Assembly (NCBI GenBank): GCA_905479065.1
Contig: CAJQLB010000003.1
Span: 117,919 to 181,918 of the forward strand
Direction: 5' to 3'
Source: an uncultured Flavobacteriaceae bacterium
GTDB taxonomy: Bacteria; Bacteroidota; Bacteroidia; Flavobacteriales; Flavobacteriaceae
Length of the DNA stretch: 64,000 nucleotides
Shown here: positions 35,104-43,378 of the stretch, piece by piece
Layout of the letters: the number at the start of each line of letters is the position of its first letter
Numbering within the stretch: position 1 is the stretch's first letter
Position numbers and translations under genes: made by a program
Notes under the pieces: model-generated
Database searches by the model: none
What the model saw: the letters and a program-made list of their open reading frames with translations, nothing else
What the model was told of the DNA's origin: nothing

Positions 35104-37565
35104 AAACGCATTCCAACTCTTATATTAAACACTCTTGGAGTAAGATAATTTGGTATTGAATATTGACGCTTACTGTAAACGTCTCTTACCCAGGTGTTTG
35201 TAATCGAATTTTGCACATCGAACATGTTAAATATTTCAATGCCGATATTCAATTCTTTAAATTTACTTTTCCAACCGCGCTTAAAGGCCTTTTTAGAATC
35301 AATTACAACATACGAAATTCCAAGATCAGCTCGTTTATAGTCGGGTAATCTGTTTTGGTACTCATAAGGGTTTGCATAACTTGGTGAGCCTCCAGGTAGC
35401 CCCGTATTGTATACTAAATTCAAGTACATTTTTAGATTAGGGATATTGGGAACATAATCTTGAAAAAGGACACCAAATTTTAATCGTTGGTCTGTTGGCC
35501 TCGAAATATAACCCTTGTTGTTTATGTTTTCCTCAGTTTTTAAATAGCCAAAACTAAACCAAGACTCGGTGCCGGGTACAAATTCTCCATTCAGTCTAAA
35601 ATCCAGCCCGTAAGCATAAGCTTTAGCATCATTATTGGCTTTGTATCGGATACGAACATTCTCAATAGTGTAAGAATTAATATCTGACATATTTTTATAG
35701 TAAGCTTCGGAGACAAGCTTAAAAGGTCTATCCCAAAGTTTAAAACTATACTCATTGGCAATAACAAGATGAATTGATTTTTGTGCCATTACTTGACTAT
35801 TTACAACGCCATCACTATCTCTTAGTTCTCGGTAGAAAGGTGGCTGGTAATACAAACCACCGCTCATTCTAAAAAGCATATCCTTGTCCCAGTTTGGCTT
35901 CAATGCTAATTGAAAGCGAGGGCTAACAACAACTTGACTTTTGCTGGTGATATTAGTACCATTTACAATCCAATTATGGGCTCTTACACCCACATTATAA
36001 AAAAGTTCGTTCTTATTGAGACTTGTGCGCTTACTCCATTGCACATAACCTTGTAATCTATCGATTTGAGTGTTGTTGGTTGCTCGTATATCTTTGAAAG
36101 CAACTAGCGGGCCTTCATAGGCCAAATAAGGTTGTTCATTAAAGGCATCAATATTGGGTGGATTTATTGAAAATCCTGCTGAATCAATAACTTCCCATTC
36201 AACAATACGATCTCGAATATCTTCATGGGTGTATTTGATAGACCATTTGAGATTACTATCGTCTTTTAAACTCAAATCTCCTTTGTGTTCAACATTGACA
36301 ATGAGCGCATCTAAATCATTTCTCGCATGATTCAGTTGCCCTCCAATACCCTCTGAAAACTCAACTTCACCCAAGTCTTCATCACCGATACTACTATTCA
36401 CCTCACCGAGTCTGTATTGTGCAAGAATATCAAAATATTCTTCTTCCGTTGTATGGTATGCAGATGTTATTAATTTTAAGGTCAAATCATCATTTGCGAA
36501 ATAAGTTCCTTTGAAAGCACCAAAATAAGTCTGATATGCATCTTTTTCTTGTCCCTCATAAAAGACCAATAACGCTAATGGGTTTGCAAGAGTACCAAAA
36601 TTAGTTTGTCTTGTTTTAGGTTCGTAATTATATTTATTGATAGACGCATTTCCAAGAAAACTCAAATGAAATTTATCTGAAAATTTATAAGTAAGATATG
36701 CTTGAGCATCACCAAATTTTGGATCGTAATTTGTTTCTGTTTCTTTAGCTTTAACAAGCAAGCTATTGTCTCTGTATCGCAGCCCTGTGATACTTGAAAA
36801 TTTGGTATCCTTTGAAATTGTTTCATAAGTAACACTTCCTCCAAGTAAACTCATATCAGCACGAATACCAATATTGAGAGGATTGCGGTATGTAATATCT
36901 AAAACAGAGGATAATTTATCCCCATATTGAGCTTGAAATCCACCTGCTGAGAACGCGACATTTTGAACCATATTGGAATTCACGAAGCTTAACCCCTCCT
37001 GCTGACCTGAACGAATTAAAAAGGGCCGATAAACCTCTATTTCATTGACGTAAACAAGGTTTTCATCAAAATTACCTCCTCGCACAGAATATTGTGTGCT
37101 TAATTCATTAGAAATGTTGACACCAGGCAAGGTTTTTAATAGGTTTTCAATACCGGGTTGGGCACCTTTAATAGTTCTAATAAGTTGTGGATCAATAGTG
37201 GTAATTCCTTCCACTTGTTTTCGTTGATTTCCGTTCACAACCACAACAGATATTTGTTCAATATCTGAGCTCATAATTGGATTAAATTCAAACGTTTCAC
37301 CATTTTTTAAATTAAAAGTAGCTAGTACTTTTTTATGGTTTATATGTGTAAATTCAATTTGAATATCTTGATTTGATGGAATTTTAAAAAGATAAAATCC
37401 ATTTAAATTAGTAATCGTGCCAGATGATTTTGCGATGATATTAACACTTTCAATTGGATTCTCACTATCATCTAGAACCACACCCTTTAGGGTCGCTGTT
37501 TGCGCGAGTCCCCATATAGGTAAAAGTAAAACTACAATTTTAAATAAGAATGAATAAATTTTCAA
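35100..37565 (-). CDS. TonB-dependent receptor with carboxypeptidase-regulatory-like domain
   Basis: This 821-aa outer-membrane receptor has a signal peptide (about 1-21, ending GLAQ). It is followed by a carboxypeptidase-D regulatory-like beta-sandwich (about 24-105, ATLKGVVLDDSENPIESVNI), then a plug (about 125-225, with LLKTLPGVNISNELSTQYSVRGGNFDENLVYVNEIEVY), and a 22-strand barrel ending in an aromatic-terminated strand, VFNIRVGMRF. There is no SusD partner, so the cargo is not obviously a glycan; siderophore, peptide or other ligand remain open. The start codon is TTG at 37565: an in-frame TAA just upstream and no ATG leave no better choice. It follows the M23 peptidase gene by 12 nt. 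Confidence 0.92.
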   Translation of the reverse strand: MKIYSFLFKIVVLLLPIWGLAQTATLKGVVLDDSENPIESVNIIAKSSGTITNLNGFYLFKIPSNQDIQIEFTHINHKKVLATFNLKNGETFEFNPIMSSDIEQISVVVVNGNQRKQVEGITTIDPQLIRTIKGAQPGIENLLKTLPGVNISNELSTQYSVRGGNFDENLVYVNEIEVYRPFLIRSGQQEGLSFVNSNMVQNVAFSAGGFQAQYGDKLSSVLDITYRNPLNIGIRADMSLLGGSVTYETISKDTKFSSITGLRYRDNSLLVKAKETETNYDPKFGDAQAYLTYKFSDKFHLSFLGNASINKYNYEPKTRQTNFGTLANPLALLVFYEGQEKDAYQTYFGAFKGTYFANDDLTLKLITSAYHTTEEEYFDILAQYRLGEVNSSIGDEDLGEVEFSEGIGGQLNHARNDLDALIVNVEHKGDLSLKDDSNLKWSIKYTHEDIRDRIVEWEVIDSAGFSINPPNIDAFNEQPYLAYEGPLVAFKDIRATNNTQIDRLQGYVQWSKRTSLNKNELFYNVGVRAHNWIVNGTNITSKSQVVVSPRFQLALKPNWDKDMLFRMSGGLYYQPPFYRELRDSDGVVNSQVMAQKSIHLVIANEYSFKLWDRPFKLVSEAYYKNMSDINSYTIENVRIRYKANNDAKAYAYGLDFRLNGEFVPGTESWFSFGYLKTEENINNKGYISRPTDQRLKFGVLFQDYVPNIPNLKMYLNLVYNTGLPGGSPSYANPYEYQNRLPDYKRADLGISYVVIDSKKAFKRGWKSKFKELNIGIEIFNMFDVQNSITNTWVRDVYSKRQYSIPNYLTPRVFNIRVGMRF

Positions 37566-37577
37566 TAGTCCGTGTTT

Positions 37578-39272
37578 TTATTTTCTGTAAAAATCTGTTT
37601 CAAATGTAGAACTATTTCCTACATTATCAATTACAATTACTTTTAATTTATACTTGGTCTCATTTGTCTTCATTCCGTCATTAAAATCATAAGTCAGCAT
37701 ATTTTTCTTATAATCGTACTCCATCAATACCCAGTTGCCATTGATGGTAGCTCTATAGCTTTTGATTCCTGAGGTTTCATCACGTATATTTAGTTTTAAA
37801 AAGCGGTATTTACTTAGCCATTTACCTTTGAAAAAATTAAAGGGCTCAATAATTGGTTTATCATTATCAATACCAATAGTGTATGTACCAAGTGTTTTAG
37901 TGTATGCAGTGATAACATTCTTTTTTTTCATCGCAGAGACGTAATAAAGTTTTTTACCATATTTTGAAAGCCGACCAATAAATAATTGATTCTTGTCAAC
38001 GTTATTGTAACCACTAATATCAAAATTTATAATGAGATTTTTTTGAAGTGCTACGACATTTTGATGAAGCGTTAGAGTATCATTTACGACATTAAAATCA
38101 ATAAAAAAATCATCATAAAATGTGTTAGCCGGTATGGAAACAGATACGTTTTCTTTTTCTAAGCTTGTTGCTTGATTGGCTTGAATAAAAAAATCAGTTG
38201 TTTTTGACACTGAATTTTTCAAAGAATCAATTTTGACCCCATTGATATTTAAAGTGACCCATGTGTTATTTCCGTGATAATCTTTTATCTGTATTTTGTA
38301 AACAGACGCGGTGCTATCCTCAATGTGTAAATAACCATTATCAATATGGTTCTTGTAGAGGCTCAATGGATTATTTTGTTCAATAAATAATTTTTGTATT
38401 CGAGACTTTTTATTTTGATAATATTCATAATCAATTAATCGATTCAAATGTTTTGTTTCATTAAATGAAAATCGTTTAAAATCGAGTTCAAAATTTTTAT
38501 TACCGTTGTAATGAGTTTGAATATTACTAACTCCATTTTTATTTGCTGCTAAATCTTGTCTGTCAAAGGTTTCAATTCCAAATCCTATTTTACCAAAAGC
38601 TTGAATGTTTTCAATAGAGTATCGATCATCTTTATGTTTTTTTAAACGTAGCTCTGTCTTTTCTTTTTTCAAATTAACATGGGCATTTTTACCAATTGGG
38701 TAGGCGTATATTGATGCAATTTGAGGTTTTTTTGAATCCTGGATATCAATGCCAAAAAGCATAGGATTCATTGGTCTTTCTTGTTTGTCTCTTATTTCAA
38801 AATGTAAGTGAGGCCCACCCGAACCTCCTGTATTGCCGGAATAGGCGATAATGTCACTAGTATTAATAGGTAAGGAATTAATATCGGGGAAAAGTTCAAT
38901 TTCAAAACTTTCAGTTGTGTATTGTCTTTGTTTGACATAAGCCTCAATAATGGGAGCAAATTTTTTTAAATGAGCGTAAACGGTGGTGTAGCCATTAGGA
39001 TGTGTTATATACAGCGCTTTACCATAACCAAAATGAGAAATTTTAATACGACTTACATAGCCCTTTGCCGCAGCATAGATATTGAGGCCTTCTCGGTGTT
39101 GTGTTTTGATATCTAGACCAGAATGAAAGTGATTGGACCTTAGCTCTGCAAATGTGCCAGATAGCACCAAATTTATATCAAGGGGGCTGTTAAAATAATC
39201 TTGAGGATAAGGGTTTTGTGCAATGGAAGTTTGAACTAGAAAAAACAACAATAAAAAGTGAAATTGCCTCAT
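37578..39272 (-). CDS. Secreted M23-family zinc metallopeptidase
   Basis: This 564-aa exported protein has a signal peptide (1-19, ending SIAQ) and an N-terminal LytM/M23 peptidase domain (about 45-170). The zinc site is His50 and Asp54 in HFHSGLDI plus His157 in GGPHLHFE, with His155 as catalytic partner, all intact. Such enzymes cut peptidoglycan cross-links or act as activators of other hydrolases. The remaining 390 residues form several beta-sandwich-like stretches and end with an FDNDKP-type segment and DNVGNSSTFETDFYRK, an Ig-like finish; no family is recognised there. The gene precedes the TonB-type receptor gene by 12 nt and is divergent from the zapB-zapA operon. Confidence 0.9.
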   Translation of the reverse strand: MRQFHFLLLFFLVQTSIAQNPYPQDYFNSPLDINLVLSGTFAELRSNHFHSGLDIKTQHREGLNIYAAAKGYVSRIKISHFGYGKALYITHPNGYTTVYAHLKKFAPIIEAYVKQRQYTTESFEIELFPDINSLPINTSDIIAYSGNTGGSGGPHLHFEIRDKQERPMNPMLFGIDIQDSKKPQIASIYAYPIGKNAHVNLKKEKTELRLKKHKDDRYSIENIQAFGKIGFGIETFDRQDLAANKNGVSNIQTHYNGNKNFELDFKRFSFNETKHLNRLIDYEYYQNKKSRIQKLFIEQNNPLSLYKNHIDNGYLHIEDSTASVYKIQIKDYHGNNTWVTLNINGVKIDSLKNSVSKTTDFFIQANQATSLEKENVSVSIPANTFYDDFFIDFNVVNDTLTLHQNVVALQKNLIINFDISGYNNVDKNQLFIGRLSKYGKKLYYVSAMKKKNVITAYTKTLGTYTIGIDNDKPIIEPFNFFKGKWLSKYRFLKLNIRDETSGIKSYRATINGNWVLMEYDYKKNMLTYDFNDGMKTNETKYKLKVIVIDNVGNSSTFETDFYRK

Positions 39273-39397
39273 GAATTACTAATCTTAAATGTAAAAATAT
39301 TAAATTGTTATTAACTGGCAAAGCCTTTAGTTTACAACCCTTAAAAAACTTGTAATCACTTGATAATGTGCGTGTTTTAAATTTTAGTTCAAAAGAA

Positions 39398-39428
39398 TTG
39401 TTATTTAAGATTTGGTATGTTAACTTTG
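39398..39428 (+). promoter_or_regulatory. Bacteroidota promoter, TTG-20-TAACTTTG, for zapB-zapA
   Basis: TTG at 39398-39400 and a perfect -7 box TAACTTTG at 39421-39428 are separated by 20 nt, the optimal layout for the Bacteroidota major sigma factor, 24 nt before the ATG. Confidence 0.7.
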
Positions 39429-39452
39429 TGTTATAAGTATTGAATAGCACAA

Positions 39453-39743
39453 ATGAGTAGTATTGAGTCTATTGTCGATTCACTTGAGGGCAAAATCAAC
39501 AAAATTTTGAACCGAGTTGAAGTGTTACAAAAAGAAAATGTCCAACTACAAGCAGATATGAAATCTGTTCAACAAAAAGTGATGCAAAAAGACGCTATCA
39601 TTAGTTCTTGGGAAGAAAAATACGAATCACTCAAATTTGCGAATTCAATTCTTGGCAGTGATGAAAGTAAAAGAGAAGCAAAGCTCAAAATAAACACGTT
39701 AATTAGGGAGATTGATCATTGTATTTCTCAGTTATCAGAGTAA
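39453..39743 (+). CDS. ZapB-like small coiled-coil protein
   Basis: This 96-aa protein is mostly coiled coil. Heptad-like Leu/Ile/Val spacing runs from residue 5 to about 65 (SIVDSLEGKINKILNRVEVLQKEN onward, rich in Gln, Lys and Glu), with a second short helix at the C terminus. Flavobacteria commonly carry such a gene directly before zapA, and by size, structure and position it is a candidate functional analogue of ZapB, which bundles FtsZ-associated ZapA. Sequence similarity to ZapB itself is only general coiled-coil character. The zapA gene follows after 13 nt. Confidence 0.72.
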   Translation: MSSIESIVDSLEGKINKILNRVEVLQKENVQLQADMKSVQQKVMQKDAIISSWEEKYESLKFANSILGSDESKREAKLKINTLIREIDHCISQLSE

Positions 39744-39756
39744 ATGCAGCGTATAA

Positions 39757-40050
39757 ATGTCAGAAAAGCTAAAAATTAAACTTTCAATAGCCAACAGGGT
39801 ATATCCGTTGACTATTGACTCAAAGCAAGAGGAGGGATTACGTAAAGCTGCTCAGAAAATTGATGCAATGATTAAACAATTTGAGCAAAGCTATTCTGTT
39901 CGTGACAAACAAGATGTTTTAGCCATGTGTGCATTGCAATTTGCATCTCAAAAGGAACAGAAAGCAATAGATACCGAATATCTAAATGAAGAAGTTGAAG
40001 AAAAGCTCAATGCTATGAATCATTTATTGGGAGAGTATTTAGGCTCTTAA
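39757..40050 (+). CDS. zapA: Cell division protein ZapA
   Basis: This 97-aa protein matches ZapA: an N-terminal beta-hairpin domain (KLKIKLSIANRVYPLTIDSKQEEGLRKAA, cited for the 'i.i.g..Y.l....eE..l..aA' pattern), then a long coiled helix with DKQDVLAMCALQFA, the family's 'd...laA.ql' element. ZapA cross-links FtsZ filaments at midcell. It is cotranscribed with the coiled-coil gene upstream, and a 6S-like RNA follows it directly, the same order as zapA-ssrS in Escherichia coli. Confidence 0.92.
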   Translation: MSEKLKIKLSIANRVYPLTIDSKQEEGLRKAAQKIDAMIKQFEQSYSVRDKQDVLAMCALQFASQKEQKAIDTEYLNEEVEEKLNAMNHLLGEYLGS

Positions 40051-40070
40051 GTTCTTTTAAACATAATAAA

Positions 40071-40244
40071 GGTTACTGCCTACATTAGTTATTTTTTTGA
40101 TGAACTCAACGTTAATTCTTTAAAAAAGGTGAGTTAAAGTTGTAAAAGCGTGCTGTCTTTGAGCAGATACTTGATCAGCTTGTTAGCCTTAAACTTGTTT
40201 TTAAGGAGTTCATACAAAACCTCAGCTTTTGTAGGCTTTTTTTT
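40071..40244 (+). ncRNA. ssrS: 6S-like regulatory RNA
   Basis: The spacer between zapA and rny folds as one long interrupted hairpin. The closing stem is GCCTACA (40078-40084) with TGTAGGC (40230-40236), extended past a 2x2 loop by AGTT/AGCT. An inner stem is TGAACTC (40101-40107) with GAGTTCA (40206-40212). A large central unpaired region contains a local hairpin CCTTAAA/TTTTAAGG. An uninterrupted T run follows the closing stem. Length (about 170 nt), rod-with-bubble shape and the position after zapA match 6S RNA, which binds the housekeeping RNA polymerase; a Flavobacteria-type 6S motif is known. Ends are estimated. Confidence 0.7.
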
Positions 40245-40261
40245 TAACTAACTGGGATAAC

Positions 40262-41839
40262 ATGGAAATGAACACAATTGTATTGATTGTTGGAGGTATT
40301 GTATTAGGTTTTGTAATTGGATTTATAATAGCTAAAAATCAAGAAAAAAATAATGCTTCCAAATTAGTGAAAACTGCAAAAAATGAAGCAGCTTCAATCA
40401 TAAAAGAGGCTAATCATGAAGGAGAAACTATTAAAAAGGACAAAATTCTTCAAGCAAAAGAAAAATTTATTGAATTAAAGTCCGAACATGAAAAGGTGAT
40501 TCTCAATAGAGATAAGAAAATGGCTGAAGCTGAAAAGCGAACCCGAGATAAAGAGTCTCAGACATCATCTGAATTAGCAAGATCAAAAAAATTAAATGTG
40601 GATGTTGAGAACAAAATCAATGACTACAATAAGAGAATAGTTTATCTGGACAAGCGAAAAGAGGAGTTAGAAAAATTGCATAAAAGTCAAGTACAACAAC
40701 TAGAGGTGATTTCTGGGCTATCTGCTGAAGACGCCAAAGAACAACTCATAGAATCTTTGAAAGGTGAGGCTAAAAACGATGCTATGGCTTATGTTCGGGA
40801 TAAGATGGAAGAAGCCAAAATGACATCTCAACAAGATGCAAAGAAAATCATTATAAATACGATACAAAGAATCGGTACTGAGGAGGCTATTGATAATTGT
40901 GTCTCTGTATTTAATATTGAATCTGATGATGTAAAAGGAAGGATAATTGGTCGTGAGGGGCGCAATATTAGAGCTATTGAATCAGCTACAGGGGTTGAAA
41001 TTATTGTTGATGATACACCTGAAGCAATTATTCTCTCTTGTTTTGATTCTGTAAGAAGAGAAATTGCACGCTTATCACTACACAAATTGGTTACAGATGG
41101 CCGAATTCATCCTGCAAGAATTGAAGAGATAGTCAAAAAAACCAAAAAACAAATTGATCAAGAGATCATCGAAGTCGGAAAGCGAACGGTTATTGATTTA
41201 GGAATACATGGTTTGCATCCTGAATTGATTAAAATGGTTGGACGTATGAAATACCGATCTTCTTATGGTCAGAACTTATTACAGCACTCCCGGGAAGTCG
41301 CAAAACTTTGTGGTGTAATGGCTGCAGAACTTGGGTTAAATTCAAAATTGGCAAAACGGGCAGGATTATTACATGATATAGGTAAGGTTCCGGATGCTGA
41401 AGCTGATATGGAGACTCCTCATGCTATTTTAGGGATGCAGTGGGCAGAAAAGCACGGTGAAAAGCCAGAAGTTTGTAATGCTATCGGAGCTCACCATGAT
41501 GAAATTGAGATGGTGTCACTATTATCACCAATCATTCAGGTGTGTGATGCGATATCAGGAGCTCGCCCAGGCGCACGACGTCAAGTATTAGATTCTTATA
41601 TTCAACGCTTAAAAGATCTTGAAGACATTGCCTTCGGTTTTACAGGCGTCAAAAAAGCTTATGCAATTCAAGCAGGAAGAGAATTAAGGGTCATCGTTGA
41701 AAGCGAAAAAGTCAATGATGATAAAGCATCACAATTATCTTTTGAAATATCTCAAAAAATCCAAACTGATATGACGTATCCTGGTCAAGTAAAAGTCACT
41801 GTGATTAGAGAAACGCGAGCAGTAAATATTGCGAAATAA
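40262..41839 (+). CDS. rny: Ribonuclease Y
   Basis: This 525-aa membrane-anchored endoribonuclease initiates mRNA decay. An N-terminal transmembrane helix (about 6-25) is followed by a long charged coiled coil to about 200. A KH RNA-binding domain (about 215-280) contains [17 protein letters not shown], and an HD phosphohydrolase domain (about 340-430) contains [21 protein letters not shown] and GAHHDEIE, all metal-binding residues present. The C-terminal region ends with [16 protein letters not shown] strands. Length agrees with the family. It starts about 18 nt after the T run of the 6S-like RNA, so it either has its own promoter or is reached by read-through. A strong terminator follows. 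Confidence 0.96.
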   Translation: MEMNTIVLIVGGIVLGFVIGFIIAKNQEKNNASKLVKTAKNEAASIIKEANHEGETIKKDKILQAKEKFIELKSEHEKVILNRDKKMAEAEKRTRDKESQTSSELARSKKLNVDVENKINDYNKRIVYLDKRKEELEKLHKSQVQQLEVISGLSAEDAKEQLIESLKGEAKNDAMAYVRDKMEEAKMTSQQDAKKIIINTIQRIGTEEAIDNCVSVFNIESDDVKGRIIGREGRNIRAIESATGVEIIVDDTPEAIILSCFDSVRREIARLSLHKLVTDGRIHPARIEEIVKKTKKQIDQEIIEVGKRTVIDLGIHGLHPELIKMVGRMKYRSSYGQNLLQHSREVAKLCGVMAAELGLNSKLAKRAGLLHDIGKVPDAEADMETPHAILGMQWAEKHGEKPEVCNAIGAHHDEIEMVSLLSPIIQVCDAISGARPGARRQVLDSYIQRLKDLEDIAFGFTGVKKAYAIQAGRELRVIVESEKVNDDKASQLSFEISQKIQTDMTYPGQVKVTVIRETRAVNIAK

Positions 41840-41860
41840 CTTACAAAAATTAGTGAATTT

Positions 41861-41888
41861 AAAAGCATACAGTTTTCTGGATGCTTTT
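41861..41888. terminator. Bidirectional terminator between rny and xerD
   Basis: Stem AAAAGCAT (41861-41868)/ATGCTTTT (41881-41888) continues through one mismatch into CAG/CTG around a TTTT loop, followed by a T run on the plus strand and A/T-rich sequence for the minus strand. Confidence 0.75.
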
Positions 41889-42785
41889 TTATTTTCGAGG
41901 ATGATAGGTATTTATGACTTTGCTCAAATGAGATTTATCAACATGCATATAAATCTCAGTTGTTGTAATACTTTCATGTCCAAGCATCAATTGAATAGCT
42001 CTCAAATCTGCTCCATTTTCAAGGAGATGAGTGGCAAAAGAATGCCTAAATGTATGTGGTGAAATAATTTTATTTATACCTGCTTTTGCAGTCAATTGCT
42101 TTACAATAGTGAAAATCATGGCTCTTGTAAGTTGTTTTCCACGTCTGTTTAAGAATAAAGTATCCTGGTGTTCTTCTACAATTGGTACATGAGGACGAAC
42201 ATCGTCTTTGTATAACTCAATATATTTTTGAGTTAGAGAGCTTATGGGTACAAAGCGTTGCTTATTGCCTTTACCAGTAACTTTAATAAAGCCTTCTTCA
42301 AAAAATAAATCAGAAATTTTAATATTTGTTAATTCACTAACACGAAGTCCGCAGCTGTAAAGAGTTTCAATAATTGCTCTGTTACGCTCACCTTGTGGTG
42401 TGCCGAGATCTATTGAAGAGATCAATGTGTCAATTTCTTCAATAGATAATGTATCTGGTAATTTCCTTCCAATTTTAGGAGATTCTATTAACTCTAGCGG
42501 ATTTATCGTCATATAGTTTTCAAAAATCAAGTAATCAAAAAATCCTCGTAAGGCTGATATGAGCCTTGATTGACTCCTCGGATTTATGGATTTGGCACTA
42601 TGGTAAATAAATTGCTGAACAGTCTGTATTTCTATTTTATCTGGATTAATATTTAGTCTCAAATCATGTACATATGAGACAAGTTTTCTAATATCCAATG
42701 AGTAACTTGAAATAGAATTATTTGAAAGACCTCTTTCGAGTTTTAAATAATTAGAATAATCTTGTATCGCTTGTTCCCAATTCAT
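41889..42785 (-). CDS. xerD: Site-specific tyrosine recombinase XerD
   Basis: This 298-aa phage-integrase-family recombinase has an N-terminal SAM-like DNA-binding domain (1-95, with YLKLERGLSNNSISSY) and a catalytic domain with all key residues: Arg in LYSCGLRVSEL, Lys in VTGKGNKQR, HTFRHSFATHLL (His-x-x-Arg), LGHESI (second His) and nucleophile Tyr in TTEIYMH. Whole-length similarity to XerD and absence of any integron or phage context point to chromosome-dimer resolution at dif with its partner XerC and FtsK. The ATG at 42785 is used; the codon before it is TTG. It is divergent from aroQ and ends at the rny terminator. Confidence 0.92.
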   Translation of the reverse strand: MNWEQAIQDYSNYLKLERGLSNNSISSYSLDIRKLVSYVHDLRLNINPDKIEIQTVQQFIYHSAKSINPRSQSRLISALRGFFDYLIFENYMTINPLELIESPKIGRKLPDTLSIEEIDTLISSIDLGTPQGERNRAIIETLYSCGLRVSELTNIKISDLFFEEGFIKVTGKGNKQRFVPISSLTQKYIELYKDDVRPHVPIVEEHQDTLFLNRRGKQLTRAMIFTIVKQLTAKAGINKIISPHTFRHSFATHLLENGADLRAIQLMLGHESITTTEIYMHVDKSHLSKVINTYHPRK

Positions 42786-42883
42786 CAATAGACAATAGAT
42801 TCAAATTTTTTGATTTGTGTATATAACGGTGTAAACTACATAATAATACAGAGATTTTTAAAGTTTTCATTAATAATTTTTGA

Positions 42884-42891
42884 TACATTTG
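42884..42891 (+). promoter_or_regulatory. Bacteroidota -7 box adjacent to aroQ
   Basis: TACATTTG perfectly matches TAnnTTTG and ends 4 nt before the aroQ ATG, implying a nearly leaderless transcript if used. Confidence 0.4.
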
Positions 42892-42895
42892 ACCT

Positions 42896-43312
42896 ATGAA
42901 AAAAGTTATAATCATTAACGGACCAAACTTAAACTTGCTGGGAAAGAGAGAGCCTGATATTTATGGTAGCTTATCTTTTGATGATTTTTTTGATGGTATG
43001 GTAAAGAGGTATCCTCAAATAAGTTTGGATTATTATCAATCAAATATCGAGGGAGAAGTGATTGACAAATTACAAGATGTTGGGTTTAGTTATGATGGTA
43101 TTATTTTAAATGCAGCAGCGTATACTCACACATCGTTGGGTATTGGTGATGCTGTAAAGGCTATACAGACTCCGGTTATTGAGGTACATATTTCCAATAC
43201 ACTTAATCGAGAAGAGTTTAGACATCAATCCTTTATAGCACCACACGCACAAGGTGTGATTTTAGGTTTTGGATTAAAAAGTTACGAGTTGGCGATTCAA
43301 AACTTCATATAA
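42896..43312 (+). CDS. aroQ: Type II 3-dehydroquinate dehydratase
   Basis: This 138-aa dodecameric shikimate-pathway enzyme converts 3-dehydroquinate to 3-dehydroshikimate. It has the INGPNLNLLGKREPDIYGS opening with catalytic Tyr and Arg, then YQSNIEGEVIDKLQ, the LNAAAYTHTS loop, PVIEVHISN with the catalytic His, and FRHQSFIAPHAQGVI. All active-site residues are in place, and the length matches the family. It has a perfect -7 box immediately upstream and ends at a strong bidirectional terminator shared with the convergent lpd gene. Confidence 0.97.
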   Translation: MKKVIIINGPNLNLLGKREPDIYGSLSFDDFFDGMVKRYPQISLDYYQSNIEGEVIDKLQDVGFSYDGIILNAAAYTHTSLGIGDAVKAIQTPVIEVHISNTLNREEFRHQSFIAPHAQGVILGFGLKSYELAIQNFI

Positions 43313-43328
43313 CAATAAAGTTCATAAA

Positions 43329-43362
43329 GCAAAAAAGCGCTTCAAATGAGGCGCTTTTTTGC
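43329..43362. terminator. Bidirectional terminator between aroQ and lpd (second copy)
   Basis: A 12-bp stem GCAAAAAAGCGC (43329-43340)/GCGCTTTTTTGC (43351-43362) extends by TCA/TGA inside the loop, with U tracts in both directions. Confidence 0.88.
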
Positions 43363-43378
43363 TGATATTAATTTTGAG

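Noticed and set aside
41889..42785. Integrase as a sign of a genomic island
   Set aside because: The protein is a chromosomal XerD by its whole sequence; there is no attachment-site duplication, phage or transposon gene around it, and the tRNA-Ser at 111-195 has no integrase next to it.
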